From: Paragorgia papillata
Taxonomy: Eukaryota; Cnidaria; Anthozoa; Scleralcyonacea; Coralliidae
Assembly (NCBI GenBank): GCA_035771165.1
Contig: JAWNZC010000100.1
Location: forward strand, 1,635,001 to 1,699,000
DNA length: 64,000 nt
Direction: 5' to 3'
Part shown: positions 1 to 11,760 of the stretch, in pieces
Numbering within the stretch: position 1 is the stretch's first letter
Layout of the letters: each line of letters starts with the position of its first letter
Program-made: the position numbers and the translations under genes
Notes under the pieces: generated by a model
The model's input: the letters and a program-made list of their open reading frames with translations, nothing else
Told to the model about the DNA's origin: nothing
Database searches by the model: none

Positions 1-225
1 AACACGAGAGGACAATGAAAATCACGAGGCCGTTAACCGACTAATTTTCATTGTTTTCGAGTGTTTGTAAATCATGAGAGAATAATGAAAATCACGAGGC
101 TGCTGCCCAAGTGATTTTTAGTGTTTTCGAATGTCTTACAAACACGAGAGAACATTGAAAATTACGAGGTAATAGGCAGCTGAGCGATTTTTGTTGTTCT
201 CGAGTGTTTGTAACCCCTGGTAAAA
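1..225. repeat. Three tandem foldback-like units
   Basis: Three diverged copies of a ~65-80 bp unit start near 1, 68 and 132. Each opens with a block like AACACGAGAGAACAATGAAA and closes with a partly complementary block like TTTTCATTGTTTTCGAGTG, so each unit is itself a weak palindrome. No coding signal. The array may extend left of the window. Confidence 0.7.
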
Positions 226-984
226 CACGATACACGAGTTTATGAAATAGCTTCTCAATCGTCTATTACAGAAGAATTCGCGTTGAATTTATAATTAAGA
301 AATGTGGTAATAAACGGTCTTTTGTTTGTGCCGTTTATTATCTGATGTCTGAATTATGAATTCAGTTTGCGCGACTTTAACCGTGTTTCAAAACTCATAC
401 ACATGATCAAATATTTCTCTTTGATTGGCTAATTAGCTCATGAATTATTAATGAGTTTTTTTAACAAACTTCGAGGTGTTTGTGGAACACTCTTCTGAGT
501 GTGAATCGAGCTGAAAGTTCGATTAGTTTATGTAATTTCTTCCTTCAATATCCACGCAAATTAACCATCAATACGGTAATGATTTCCTTTGTGCAGTTTT
601 CGTCACGAATTACGAATGAGTTTGAAATGTTAACATAATTTGTTTTGATTGGTTTTAATTTACCGCGAATATTTGCAGTGAGTAAAAAATAGTTCAAAAT
701 TTCCAACTATCTGCCACGAGCGCTAAAACACTCGCAGCGAGCTGCAAGTTGCTTCGTGTGTGAGGACTGGAAATCCGCCTTAATAAGTTTATAATATCAA
801 TCTTTAATTTCTTTAGATGGACAGTTGTATGCCGGGATTGCTGAAATCAATGCAGATTTTACTTTCGATTTGTTTGTGTGTTTGGCCATACTGGTGTCGC
901 ATCGTGAAGAGTTAAGCAAATGTGAAGATTTATCTTCAATATGTAATACATTGAACGGGTAAGATACCTATTCCTTCCTTCCGT
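226..984. other. Non-coding stretch with an interspersed repeat
   Basis: No gene seen. Bases ~392-460 (ATACACATGATCAAATATTT through CATGAATTATTAATGAG) recur in inverted orientation at ~44525-44590, so this part belongs to a dispersed repeat family. Confidence 0.5.
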
Positions 985-1460
985 TTGTCTTCCCTCCCTT
1001 GCTTCCTTCCTTCCTTCGCTCGTTCGTTCGTTCGTTCCTTCCTTCCTTCCTTCCTTCCTTCCTTCCTTCCTTCCTTCCTTCCTTCCTTCCTTCCTTCCTT
1101 CCTTCCTTCCTTCCTTCCTTCCTTCCTTCCTTCCTTCGTTCGTTCGTTCGTTCGTTCCTTCCTTCCTTCCTTCCTCCCTCCCTCCCTCCCTCCCTCCCTC
1201 CCTCCCTCCCTCCATCTGTCCTCCCTCCGTCCGTCCGTCCGTCCTTCCCTCCGTCCATCCGTCCTCCCTCCCTCCCTCCCTCTCTCCCTCTCTCCCTCCT
1301 TCCTTCCTCCCTCCCTCCGCCCGTCCATCCCTCCCTCCGCCCGTCCATCCCTCCCTCCCTCCGCCCGTCCATCCCTCCCTCCCTCCCTCCCTCCCTCCCT
1401 CCCTCCATTCGTCCCTTCGTCCCACCTCCTTCCCTCCCTCCCTCTCTCCCTCCCTTCCTT
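985..1460. repeat. CCTT/CCCT/CGTT microsatellite
   Basis: Almost uninterrupted tetranucleotide array: CCTT units, then CCCT, with patches of CGTT and CCGT. The strand bias is extreme (pyrimidines on +). Open frames over it in several frames are repeat artefacts. Confidence 0.97.
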
Positions 1461-1770
1461 GCAGAAACCCAGGCAATTGCTTTTTATTATCTTTCTTCTA
1501 GCTTAGCGATGCATATGGACCTCAATAGAATGTTAGTGAAAGTAGAATCACTTTTCTTGAGTTATTGTCGTAATTCCGGTAACGGATTGCTTCCAAGTTG
1601 TTGAACTGGAGAAGTAGACTTACTCTTTCTTAAGCTCGCAGAAACGCCCGCTACGCAGACTAGGCGAAGTCGTAACAGAGGTTTCACTTTCATATACGTT
1701 CATAAAGTAAAAGAACGCAGAAAATGGGTATGAACCGCGGGCAGGAATGGAACTTAAGGTTAATTAATAT

Positions 1771-1809
1771 ATCTTATTAGATGTTTTGGTGTGTAGTATC
1801 GCTGTATAC

Positions 1810-1841
<32 letters not shown>

Positions 1842-1916
1842 GCAGGGCGAGTCAAAATACAAACAACGAGTAAAAATATACAGCGATACTACACACCAAA
1901 ACATCTTATAAGAGAT
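1771..1916. repeat. Palindromic MITE-like element
   Basis: Left arm 1771-1822 (ATCTTATTAGATGTTTTGGT...) is the near-perfect reverse complement of right arm 1863-1916. The centre holds a smaller hairpin around GTATTTTGAC...GTCAAAATAC. No coding capacity. Confidence 0.85.
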
Positions 1917-2885
1917 TTATTATACAACTGCTGTGATCAACAAATTTTGATGGAAAAAGAAAACTCTAAAAAGGTCAGAGAAGTAGCGTGACTTGCACCA
2001 GGACAAAATAATAAGCATACACGAAGTAGTCTCCCGTGTGATAAATTTGATTGGCTAACAATCCAAATAACCAGTGCAAATAACTAACTATCCAAATATC
2101 GCTGTATATTTGCACTCATTTTTAGCGTTATTTGGACAGTTTTTAATGCAGTTGTATAATAAAACACATTATCGAACGGCTTTATACGGAGTATTGGGGA
2201 CGGTGGTTAGCGCCTGTGTCTTTTACCTCTGCAAAGAGTGTTTCCAGTTTGACTTTAAATACAGACATTAAGACAATAGACTGGGTAACCGCAACAGCTA
2301 GTGCCAATAGGAGAATTTCAGGGTATTGCGCGCGCATCGTTTTGCAAAGAAATTGGCGGGCTCCTGGCGGGCTCCCCAGCGAGCCAACAATAGCAGAATA
2401 ACAGTGTTAAACATCCAGAAACTGTATCTATACCTTGTTGATTTTAAATAGTATGTTTACTTTGAGTGGAGCTTGCCAGTTTTCTTTTGAGAAATGAAGC
2501 GCGCGCAACACCCTGAAACTCGCCTATTACTGCGGCCCCAAAATAAGTGCGATTTAACTGTTACTTCAAAAATACATTAACGATCGATATACAACATTAA
2601 ATACATCAAATTTACTACGATATATACTAAAAGCAACACGATAGTGGGTTCACAAGGCTTCGAGCTGTGTTGCATTTTAAACATATGCTTTTCCATGTTC
2701 GTGGGTTGCCTACGTCATATGTGTTGTTAAGTGCGCTGATGTAGTAGATGAATAGTAACTTCTTGAAGTTTGAGAGTGATGTTTTTTTGGTTGTAATAGT
2801 TTTTGGTACTATATTCCATGACTCTACCAAACACCACAGGTTTTCTCTTAGACTTGCTCGAAGTCCGCCTCTTAGCGCTAGTTTT
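1917..2885. other. No gene recognised
   Basis: Only short chance open frames. No conserved motif, splice-consistent exon or RNA gene was seen. Confidence 0.4.
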
Positions 2886-2886
2886 T

Positions 2887-2985
2887 GCGGGCGGGTGGAA
2901 AGGCGGGCGAGCGGAAAGGCGGGAGAACGGAAAAGCGGGAGAGCGGAAAAGCGGGAGGAAAGAGGCGGACTTGTTTCGCTTGCAG
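2887..2985 (+). repeat. Purine-rich minisatellite, ~16 bp unit
   Basis: Imperfect tandem copies of a GCGGGAGAGCGGAAAA-like unit, GC-rich against AT-rich surroundings. Confidence 0.8.
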
Positions 2986-3295
2986 GTTTTTTAATCTAAT
3001 TAAATATTCTGGCGGGAGATCGCTGAAATGTACATCGCTCTGTTTTGACGTGTTTCGGGTTGTCGTACATGCAATGGAAAGTGGTTCTACCCCCACTAAA
3101 ACGTTTTCAAGAGTCTGTTTAACTCCAACTTCCAAGCATAGCAATTTAGCCTGAATATAATTACTTCCGGAATTAGGTCACCGGTCGAAAAATTCACCGG
3201 CGAATTTTGGCGCGCTGCAGGTGGGAAAAGTCCTTTTCAACGAGGAACCGAAAGGTCAAAAATGTTTGAAAAGGACTTTGAGAAAGTCTAGTTTT

Positions 3296-3530
3296 CTCTG
3301 GGTACTCCAGTTTCCTCATGTAGTAACACTGGATCAATGAGGGATGATCCTTACTGGACCTCTAGAGAGAACAGTTTAGATATGACTGATAGAGTTATCC
3401 AGTATAAATAAAGTTAGTTTAGTTTACTCTGGTTTCCTTCTGTAGTAACACTGGATCAATAAAGGATTGTTCTTACTGCATGGACCTCTAGAGAGAACAG
3501 TTTAGATATGACTGATAGAGTTATCTAGTT
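3296..3530 (+). repeat. Tandem duplication, ~130 bp period
   Basis: Two adjacent copies (about 3296-3405 and 3427-3530) share TGTAGTAACACTGGATCAAT and GACCTCTAGAGAGAACAGTT with scattered substitutions. No coding evidence. Confidence 0.85.
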
Positions 3531-3769
3531 GAGTTTAGTTGCGTAGAACCTGTCTTTGTTTCTGTTGTTTACGGCAAGCCCAACCGCCAAAAGGAAGTTG
3601 CTTTTTCAAGTGATAAAGAATTTTGGCACTTGTTTTCGGATTTGACGAATTTTGAGTACCAAGATGGCCGCTACATTATCGATTTTTTAGTTGCCAGTAG
3701 TTCGCTTAACTATCGATACTGTACTTTGATATCCCAATTTGAAACGGTTAGATTATCTCACTGGTTATT

Positions 3770-4060
3770 AGAAGGGTTACAGGTTGTACACATATGTAAC
3801 CTTCACTCACCATCTGAGTTCTTGTAGCTCAATGGTTAGAGTGTCTGACTGGTCATGAGAAGGTTACAGGTTGTACACATATGTAACCTTCACTTACCAT
3901 CTGAGTTCTTGTAGCTCAATGGTTAGAGCATATCACTGGTCATCAGAAGGTTACAGGTTGTACACATATGTAACCTTCACTCACCATCTGAGTTCTTGTA
4001 GCTCAATGGTTAGAGTGTCTCACTGGTCATCAGAAGGTTACGGTACACATCTGTAACCTT
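3770..4060 (+). repeat. Tandem array of tRNA-derived ~88 bp units
   Basis: About three and a half copies of a unit containing GTAGCTCAATGGTTAGAG (tRNA D-arm and A-box), an anticodon-stem-like TCACTGGTCATCAGA, then AGGTTACAGG. In place of a T-arm/B-box comes the palindrome GGTTGTACACATATGTAACC. The A-box half is therefore preserved and the 3' half is not that of a working tRNA. Best read as a tRNA-related (SINE-like) sequence amplified in tandem. Confidence 0.7.
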
Positions 4061-4164
4061 CACTTATAAAAAGTAAATTCAATACATATATAGAGAGCTA
4101 TACAAATGTTTTATTTAAATGCGATTAATGTACAAATTTATTTTTGTCTCTCAACTATATACAC

Positions 4165-4989
4165 TTATTTGGCCGAATGTCTTGATAGTATTTTCGAAAA
4201 AAGGCCAGTCTTCGTGTCACGGTCTTTTTTGGAAGGGTGTAGTCTGGCTGAATCTCGATGCTCAAGACGAGAAGTCTGAAATTCTTTCTCTTGACAATCT
4301 GATTCCCAAGCCGAAGGAAAACGAGACACGACATTTAGGTCTGTTTCTGATTTCCGTTTTCTTCCTAATTCTTGCGATAGTCTTGCTTCATGAAGACGAG
4401 GGTTGTCTATAGAAGTTTTTCTAATCGTGTCGACGTTATTTGTGCAATCATGCAAAGCCGCGCCACACGACCTTGCTCTCCTTAAACTCTCCCCACGATT
4501 CCCTTTTCTGCGTTTTCTGCGAAAGCTCTGTCTTCCCAAACTGGATTTTTTGCTGTGGGAGACCGAGTAAGTCTGTGTGCTTGCCTCGTTGGTTGCTTCA
4601 GGAAGATTAGAACTACCGCGTGGCGAAACAAGGGATTCCGAGTAGGCCGTCATTGTCGCCAACACCCATTCATCTCGCTCTTCCTCTCGACTAAAAGCCA
4701 TCAAAAAGTTCGTAGATGCTTTATTTGCGATCTTCATACATGACAGGGTAGTACAACTGCTCAGTTCAATTTGATCTAGCTTAATAGACGTGAGCTGATC
4801 GAATGGCAGGAAGCTTAACGGCGCTGAGTCGTTATCTGGCTTGCCTTCAAACGAAATCAAACCACTTGACGTTAGAACGAAGTATTTCATTTTCGGGCTC
4901 TTGAACACACCACGATAAAATCTGATAATATAACCTTGCTTTATAGCCCTCTGTTTCCAACAGCCTACATCACTATTCTCGTAATTCAT
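4165..4989 (-). CDS. PH-domain protein, apparently single exon
   Basis: 274 residues. Residues ~15-120 read as a pleckstrin-homology domain: KQGYIIRFYRG (strand 1), MKYFVLTSSGLISFEG (strands 2-3), a variable middle, then FSREEERDEWVLATM, which carries the nearly invariant tryptophan of the C-terminal helix. PH domains usually bind phosphoinositides or proteins at membranes; the ligand here cannot be told. The tail (~125-274) is Ser/Arg/Lys-rich and low in predicted order, with basic clusters such as RRKRRKGN that could be a nuclear or polybasic membrane signal. The start is the first ATG of the frame, with PH strand 1 following closely. No introns are visible, which could mean a retrocopy, but the frame is intact. 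No named gene is recognised. Confidence 0.8.
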   Translation of the reverse strand: MNYENSDVGCWKQRAIKQGYIIRFYRGVFKSPKMKYFVLTSSGLISFEGKPDNDSAPLSFLPFDQLTSIKLDQIELSSCTTLSCMKIANKASTNFLMAFSREEERDEWVLATMTAYSESLVSPRGSSNLPEATNEASTQTYSVSHSKKSSLGRQSFRRKRRKGNRGESLRRARSCGAALHDCTNNVDTIRKTSIDNPRLHEARLSQELGRKRKSETDLNVVSRFPSAWESDCQEKEFQTSRLEHRDSARLHPSKKDRDTKTGLFSKILSRHSAK

Positions 4990-5402
4990 TGTCTTGACTA
5001 TATGGCTGGGCTGTATCGCTCTATATTCACCGCTACACCCAACTGCCAGGATTAAGAGTCAGTCGTGAGTAGGGTCTCGTTTGTCTTCGATTTTTTAGTG
5101 CATCGAATTAATTATTGATAACATTATTCCATGTATAATGTTAGTTAAGATGTTAGCACTTCATTTTTCAAGGACCTCGTGTTTCCTCTTCGGAAATACA
5201 AACGACAAGACGCCAAATATTTTCACGCTCTTACTAAAAACAGAATCTAAACTTCATCGACGTTCATTAAAATTGTTATGACTTGATTTTTAAGGAGCTT
5301 TTGCTTCCTATTTTGAAGTAACTGAAACGGATAAGATTCTAATATTTATTTATTACCATTATCTATTTGGGTGTTGTGTTTTGAAGTATACATGTATTTA
5401 AA
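4990..5402. other. 5' flank of the PH gene, no gene seen
   Basis: Intergenic, AT-rich. It should hold the promoter of the minus-strand PH gene, but no TATA box or other definite element could be assigned. Confidence 0.3.
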
Positions 5403-5900
5403 GGGCTTGTGCAGCGAAAAATAAGTTCGGGAGAGACTCTCTTATTTCAAAGAACTTTTGAAGTTATAAAGATGCAGCTCTTCCGTATCTCACTTCGTTC
5501 TTTAGATATTGAGATTTGTTTTATATATAATAACATCACTCAGACGTCACACTGTATAATGACTTGTTGGAAAATCTGGAATATCAATTTGAGATTATTT
5601 AACGAAATCACTTTTAACTGTGCATGTGCTTCTGTGTATCGCAGGACACTATACATGATGAATATTTTCAAGTGATTTACTTGAATTATTGCATGAATAG
5701 ACATGATTTTCCAACAAGTCATTATACGTGATGATATAAGTGATTATAAGTGATGTTATTTGCATTTCACGCAAATCTCAATATCTAAAGAACGAAGTGA
5801 GATATGGAACAGCTTCAAACGTCAATCTTTATAATTTCAAAAGTTATTTGAAATAAGAGAGTCTCTCCCCAACTTTTGTTTGCTGCATAACCCTTTAAGA
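5403..5900. repeat. Foldback element, ~500 bp
   Basis: 5403-5530 (GAGAGACTCTCTTATTTCAA ... TCTTTAGATATTGAGATTTG) is repeated in inverse at 5768-5900. Inside, AATGACTTGTTGGAAAATC at ~5560 also recurs inverted at ~5703, so arms of well over 100 bp surround a short loop. No coding region. Confidence 0.85.
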
Positions 5901-5935
5901 AATGCGAATAACCACATTTTAATTGGTTTAGCTCC

Positions 5936-6622
5936 TTCTGGTGGCTCCATACAGTTTCTTGAAAAAATGGAAAATACAAGTTTGAGATTCCAAAAAACGT
6001 GCATAAACAATTCGGAAAAAGAATAAAACTAAATGTTATGTAATATTTAAACATTCTGACAATCAAAAACTGTTACCAAATAAATAGCAACAGTTGTTGA
6101 TATGGCAACAATGACGTTTCAAAATAGCTGCCAATTACCCTTCAAACTAATTTAACTCGAAAAAATCTTTGGTGACCCCTATTTTTTTTTTCATTAAAAC
6201 TTTTTTTGAAGAATGTTTAATCAAAAGGCCGATTTTACAAAAATTCCGTAGAACGAATAATTTTTTTTCTCGCAAAAATCATGTTTGTTAATTTTTAAAA
6301 AATTTGGATCCACAGAATTTTTTTATAATCGGCCTATTGATTACTCGTTCTTCAAGAAAAGTTCTAATGAAAAAAAAATTGGGGGTCACCAAAGATTTTT
6401 TCGAATTAAATTAGTTTGAAGTGTAATTGGCAGCCATTTTGAAACGTCTTTGTTTCCATTGCAACAACTGTTGCTATTTATTTCGTAACAGTTTTTGATT
6501 GTCAGACTGTTTAACTATGCATAACATTTAGTTTTATTCTTTTTCCGAATTGTTTATGCACGTGTTTTGGACTCTCAAACTTGTATTTTCCATTTTTCAA
6601 GAAACTGTATGGAGCCACCTTA
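5936..6622. mobile_element. Foldback element family A, copy 1
   Basis: Large palindrome with arms of ~300 bp. It starts near GGTGGCTCCATACAGTTTCT and ends with the complement AGAAACTGTATGGAGCCACC. The arms contain GACAATCAAAAACTGTTACC and its inverse. A second copy lies at 53089-54455, interrupted by another insertion. No transposase frame; non-autonomous. Confidence 0.9.
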
Positions 6623-7290
6623 AACAGATCTGTATTTTCAAAGTGAATCGATCTAAAGTAATCGAAGTTCGTGAAGGAAAATTTCGAGTGTATAATACAT
6701 TACATACAGGAGGTGGACAAAAAAAGTGGCCATCATTGACAGTATGATTAATGTGCATTGTATAACTTTTATTAGAGTACAGAACAATATGTAAAGTTAT
6801 ATATTTTTAGAATGCATGCGTCAAGATCTGCTCAAATATTGTATCGAATTCTAGATAATTAACTAGAATTAATTTAAATTAATTTAAATTACCTAGTCTA
6901 TCCAGTTCAATCGAGTGAAATGCCAAATATTACTTGTAATAAACTAAATTTAATCGTAATATTTCTTCGATTTCTATTAAATACTGATTAATTAAATATA
7001 TAAATTAAATTTTATATTTTTATAATTTTTATGAATTATTAATAATTTCTAAACAGCTTTGCCTTGTCATAAACTAAATTAAACGACAAAATGTTGTCGA
7101 AAAATTGAGAGTTGTTAAAAAAATATAAGCTTCTAAAATTTTAAAAGTTTACTTCCGAAGGCGTCACATTTTTTTTCTATTTTATTCCGGGTTTTTTTAA
7201 GTTTGAAAATGTTTTGTTCTAATGTATATTTAGCTTGATTTTATATATTAATACTTTGCTTTCAAGTAATAATGAAAAACACCCTTTTAA
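6623..7290. other. AT-rich stretch, no gene seen
   Basis: Very AT-rich with short AATTAATTT-type direct repeats near 6870-7050. No exon or RNA signal. Confidence 0.4.
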
Positions 7291-7293
7291 AAC

Positions 7294-7706
7294 TCTACTC
7301 TACTCTACTCTACTCTACTCTACTCTACTCTACTCTACTCTACTCTACTCTACTCTACTCTACTCTACTCTACTACTCTACTCTACTCTACTCTACTCTA
7401 CTCTACTCTACTCTACTCTACTCTACTCTACTCTACTCTACTCTACTCTACTCTACTCTGCTCTGCTCTGCCCAGTACTCCACTCAACTCTACCCTACCC
7501 TACCCTACCCTACCCTACTCTACCCTACCCTACTCTACCCTACCCTAGTCTACCCTACCCTACCCTACCCTACACTACCCTACCCTACTCTACCCTACCC
7601 TAGTCTACCCTACCCTACTCTACCCTACCCTACTCTACCCTACCCCACCCTATTCTACCCTACCCTACCCTATCCCACCCTACCCTACTCAACCCTACCC
7701 TACTCT
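7294..7706. repeat. TACTC then TACCC pentanucleotide microsatellite
   Basis: 7294-7458 is almost pure TACTC, broken once by a 2-base slip at ~7372. From ~7485 the unit changes to TACCC with mixed TACTC. All long open frames here are artefacts of the repeat. Confidence 0.97.
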
Positions 7707-8037
7707 ACTCCACTCCTGTATGTATATGTATATAAATATGTTAATCATATGTGAGTGATGCCAACTTTAGTCGAATGGCGTGATTTTTAACGTCATAACT
7801 ATCACTCAATAGAGCGTCACTCCTCAAGTGTGCTTCATTTCAACGCCATAAGGTCGCCTTGTTGACAAAGAAATAGTTTGCAGCTCAGAATAAACAAAGT
7901 ACTTGAACTTAGAAGTGGCTGAATATATTAATCCCTTCGAGAACTCACACAAGGTCCCTTGCATATTTGAACACTAGAAATAAACCTGTTTATAAATCTT
8001 TCATATTAAACCAATTTTTTTTCGACTATAACGTATA

Positions 8038-8212
8038 CAACATGTTTGAGAAAGTTGCTCGTCTAGGTTAGAGTAGTCTTGAGAAAGACTGTTTGTGGTG
8101 GTAGTGACTGACGTTTCGACGGCCTTAGCGGCGGTCATCTTCAGAGTCAAGTCCACAAACAGTTTTTCTCAAGACTACTCTAACCTAGACGAGCAACTTT
8201 CTCAAACATGTA
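8038..8212. repeat. Palindromic MITE-like element
   Basis: The left arm ACATGTTTGAGAAAGTTGCT... pairs with the right arm ending AGCAACTTTCTCAAACATGT. The loop carries GACGTTTCGACGGCCTTAGC and GGTCATCTTCAGAGTC. Confidence 0.88.
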
Positions 8213-8310
8213 TAATACTCCTGGGTTCAAACCATTTACTTTATAACGTATACCTTAAAGATTATTTTTAACTTAGTGTATAAGTTTTTTTATATGTTTT
8301 TGTGTTGTTT

Positions 8311-8557
8311 TTTTTTAATCTTTGTCACTTTCTGATAGGGGGATTGTTTAATGTTATCTTCATCTTCATGCCTTTTTCTTCTGCTAAAAGGACACGCTAA
8401 GACGTGATTCCGTGTTGACAGCGTGTCCCTAGTTTGACGTCATTTCCTGTCATGAATAGTAAACCAACTTTAGCAGAAGTAAAAGACATCAAGATGAAAC
8501 TTTAGTTGATGATAATATTAAACAATTTCTATATCAGAAAGTGACAAAGATTATAAA
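8311..8557. repeat. Palindromic MITE-like element
   Basis: The left arm includes ATCTTTGTCACTTTCTGATA and CTTCTGCTAAAAGGACACGC. The right arm carries their complements, ending TATCAGAAAGTGACAAAGAT. Not coding. Confidence 0.85.
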
Positions 8558-8565
8558 TATATTTC

Positions 8566-9152
8566 AAAAACTCATTAATAATTCATGAAGAAAACACAAA
8601 GGATAATCATGACCGTGATATGTCTCTCTATATGTGATAGAGACACGCTCGCTATTTTCGATGAACTTTTTCTTCAGACAACTTCAATTTTCAAAATTTA
8701 TTTCTATTCTCACTGGGACCTGCGCCGCATAATGCCACGCGAGGTGGATTAGATTGCTATAGTAATTTAGCTAGTATATAGGCAACCGAAAAACCGTGCT
8801 TTTCACCATTTGCCGATTTGCCATGAAGATAGACACACCAGGATTGGATAATTTGCGCCCCACCCACCTCCCCTCGGCTGCGACACCCCCACTTGGCTTC
8901 GCCACATTCTGCTTTTGGCTGAAAATTATTTGTCCCCAATCTTAATCCCACCTTCAGTCCAAGGCATTGTGTGGCGGAGGAAGCAGTGAGGATATATTAC
9001 TATATGAGTAGTTTTTGAAGCCATTACGTGTTTTATCAGATCTAAAACACTCGGCTATCGCTTCGTGATTTAAATCTGATAAAACACTGCTGCTCATGTT
9101 TTCAATATTACATCCAAAAACTCATTAATAATTCATGAAGAAAACACAAAGG
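8566..9152. repeat. Dispersed repeat pair around a small palindrome
   Basis: A 36-bp direct repeat (ACTCATTAATAATTCATGAA then GAAAACACAAAGGA) occurs at ~8571 and ~9119, and inverted at ~23238. Between the copies is a hairpin at ~9030-9085 around GTTTTATCAGATCTAAAACAC. Nothing coding in the interval. Confidence 0.7.
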
Positions 9153-9249
9153 AAATCGGTACCGTGTCGGTGGTTTGAATATCGGAGGAAGAAATTACAT
9201 AAATTAAGCAAACTTTCATCTTGATTTTCTCTTAAAATACTGATTTGTT

Positions 9250-9398
9250 TGAGATGCTATATCAAACACTCGGAGGAGTGTTTCATCAGGATATCCAAAC
9301 ACCTCGAAGTTTGTTAAAAAACCTCGGTTTTCAACAAACGTCTCAGTGTTTGGATATCCTGATGAAACACGCCTCCTCGTGTTTGATATATTACATAA
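9250..9398. repeat. Palindromic element next to a CTGT array
   Basis: ATATCAAACACTCGGAGGAG...GGATATCCAAACAC is mirrored by GTGTTTGGATATCC...TCGTGTTTGATAT. Confidence 0.85.
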
Positions 9399-9413
9399 AG
9401 CTTCACTGTCAGT

Positions 9414-9418
9414 ATGCC

Positions 9419-9462
<44 letters not shown>

Positions 9463-9491
9463 CGTCCGTCCGTCCGTCCGTCCGTCCGTCC

Positions 9492-9550
<59 letters not shown>

Positions 9551-9551
9551 A
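9414..9551. repeat. CTGT microsatellite with a CCGT core
   Basis: Uninterrupted CTGT units flank a block of CCGT units at ~9457-9493. Open frames on both strands are repeat artefacts. Confidence 0.97.
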
Positions 9552-9660
9552 ATCACCAGGATATCTCAAAAAGTATTGACGAAGTTGATACAGTGATCAA
9601 GGACCATTTTTCATCATAAATGGACAAGTGCACCCAAGCCTTTTATTTATATACATATAC

Positions 9661-9965
9661 GTCTGGTATGAATGGCTTGCTACTGTCGTGACAATAGAAG
9701 CGTTCCTAAAATATCGTTGCAATATATTCCTCAAGTTGACCCATTCACTTGATGAAAATTATTGCTAACTTCCTGTTTTGAATTTGATTGCTTTCTGGTT
9801 TTTAAACAACCAATAAGAAACAGGATTATTTGCCAAACACCAATCAAATTCAAAACAGGAAGTTGTCAACGAATCTTATCAAATGAATTGTTCAACTTGA
9901 GGAATATATTGCAGCAACATTTTTAGGAACGCTTCTATTGCCACGACAGTAAATCTATTCTATAA
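9661..9965. repeat. Palindromic MITE-like element
   Basis: ACTGTCGTGACAATAGAAGC...AATATATTCCTCAAGTTGA is mirrored by TCAACTTGAGGAATATATT...GCTTCTATTGCCACGACAGT. An inner pair is built on TTCCTGTTTTGAATTTGATT. Flanks on both sides contain ATACCA(A/T)GCTAGCTAT-like sequence. Confidence 0.85.
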
Positions 9966-10424
9966 TACCAAGCTAGCTATATATGTCCGCATTTTGTTTA
10001 TATACATATAAGTTTAGTAAGTTTATTAAGTTTAAGAATGGCTTGCTTAAATATAATCTAAAATACCATGCTAGCTATGCAAGTATTTTGTATATAGTTT
10101 TGCATAATGACATAGCCCTTTCTAAAAAAATAGGTACGCAATGCGTACATGCGGATACTGGTATTTATTTGACGTGACAGTCTAAGATAACTAATTGTGG
10201 ATTGTAAATTTAATTTCATGCAAACATACCAAAACATACTGAAAATACTAGAGAATCTTGTGACATATATAAGGCCCCAGCACAAAACTCGAGGTAGTTG
10301 TATTATTCAAAATATTTATTTAGACGTAATGTTTGGTTGTATTACTAATTACAACATGTTCAGAGGCTAAATTACTATTTCAGTGAATCTAAATATTTAA
10401 ATTTTCATGACATTCAATTACCTA

Positions 10425-10426
10425 TC

Positions 10427-10496
<70 letters not shown>

Positions 10497-10497
10497 T
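10425..10497. repeat. ATT trinucleotide microsatellite
   Basis: About 24 perfect ATT units. Confidence 0.98.
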
Positions 10498-11760
10498 GAA
10501 TTACTCGGGCTACCACAGGTAGCCCAGTCTAGGTTTCGGTGGCGTTTCGGTATTATTTTTCTGCTCGACAAATTGCAATTATTGCATCATCCCGATAGGC
10601 TTTGCGAACCACGCGGTGTCCTATAGATCTTTGCTCCGTCTTGAAGCTTTTAGAAGATCACAAGTGACTTTAGAACACTGTTACTAATCAGTCATGTCGC
10701 TGAAAATTGTGCTCACTACGTTTACAACTGCATATCTCGATGGCGGGAAATGTACACTAAACGGTGCTGAGCTATTTACAGTATATTTAGATCTGGGTTA
10801 ATATTCCGCTGTCTCGATCAAGACAAACTGATTATAAACGATTTATATGATTTATTGAATTTTATTACTGAAAAGTATTACTCATGCTCACAATCTGATA
10901 ACTTGCTGACTCTTGAAAAATATCTGCAAGATGAGCGAGACGTAAACAACGTTGAAAACAGAATTGACAAATTGACAACTTGCAAAGTCCCTATAATCGC
11001 ATTAAAAAATATGATACTTATATCGCTTAATTAACATCTCGGCCCAGCGCTTGTCATGTTAACACTTCAAACATTAATTCAAAAGCTATTCAGGTTTCAG
11101 AAATATTGATTCGAACGGTTTAACACTCTTGTCTGAGCAAAAACGCTATAAATTGACTGCACCCTTCTGCCTTCTTTTTCCCTTCAACATGTACTCTTAC
11201 GTCACACCTATAGAAATAACAATAATCGTTAATTTCTAACGATTAACCCCAATCTCTAACGCCTAATACTAAAATATTTGAACTCACGTTTAGTTAAATC
11301 GGCAAAAACAGGAAACGCGGACGCTAATCGCATTTTTAAACAATATGATATTTTTATGTTTTATATGTCTATGTTTTAGACTCTAGTAACACATGCATTG
11401 ATGCGTCTCAATATATCAATGTTCGACGCGTTTTTTGAGTAAGTATTGAATACGTCTACATGTAACATAAAAAGTCCCAAACACGGTGGATTTCTGCGTG
11501 TAAACTTATAGCTAAAACATCTTGGCCGAGCGCCTAACACGTAAACACTTGAAACATTTAATAGTTAAAAGGGCATTCAGATTTCAGAAAGATCTTTAAT
11601 CCGAAGCCAAACAAGCGCTCACACTGTTTCTTCGTCCTTGGAAAGCTTGTCGTTTAGGCGACAAAGTCGAAACGCGTTACGGAATTATTATAGTATAAAC
11701 ACCTTGTATGGTTTGATTATGTGATGCTGAGATGAACACGAGAAAGTATTGCATGTGTAA
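10498..11760. other. No gene recognised
   Basis: Intergenic sequence between the ATT array and the retrotransposon. Two similar segments (ATCTCGGCCCAGCGCTTGTC near 11035 and CATCTTGGCCGAGCGCCTAA near 11518) suggest an old duplication. No exon evidence. Confidence 0.4.

Noticed and set aside
859..1604. Several overlapping open frames on both strands, 130-205 codons
   Set aside because: They translate the CCTT/CCCT microsatellite; period-4 repeats lacking stops are open in all frames.
7480..7706. TACCC repeats as interstitial telomere
   Set aside because: The unit is pentameric TACCC, not the metazoan TTAGGG/CCCTAA hexamer, and grades into TACTC.
7235..7754. Open frames of 122-160 codons
   Set aside because: Produced by the TACTC/TACCC pentanucleotide array.
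9245..9619. Ser/Cys/Leu-rich open frames
   Set aside because: Translation of the CTGT/CCGT microsatellite.
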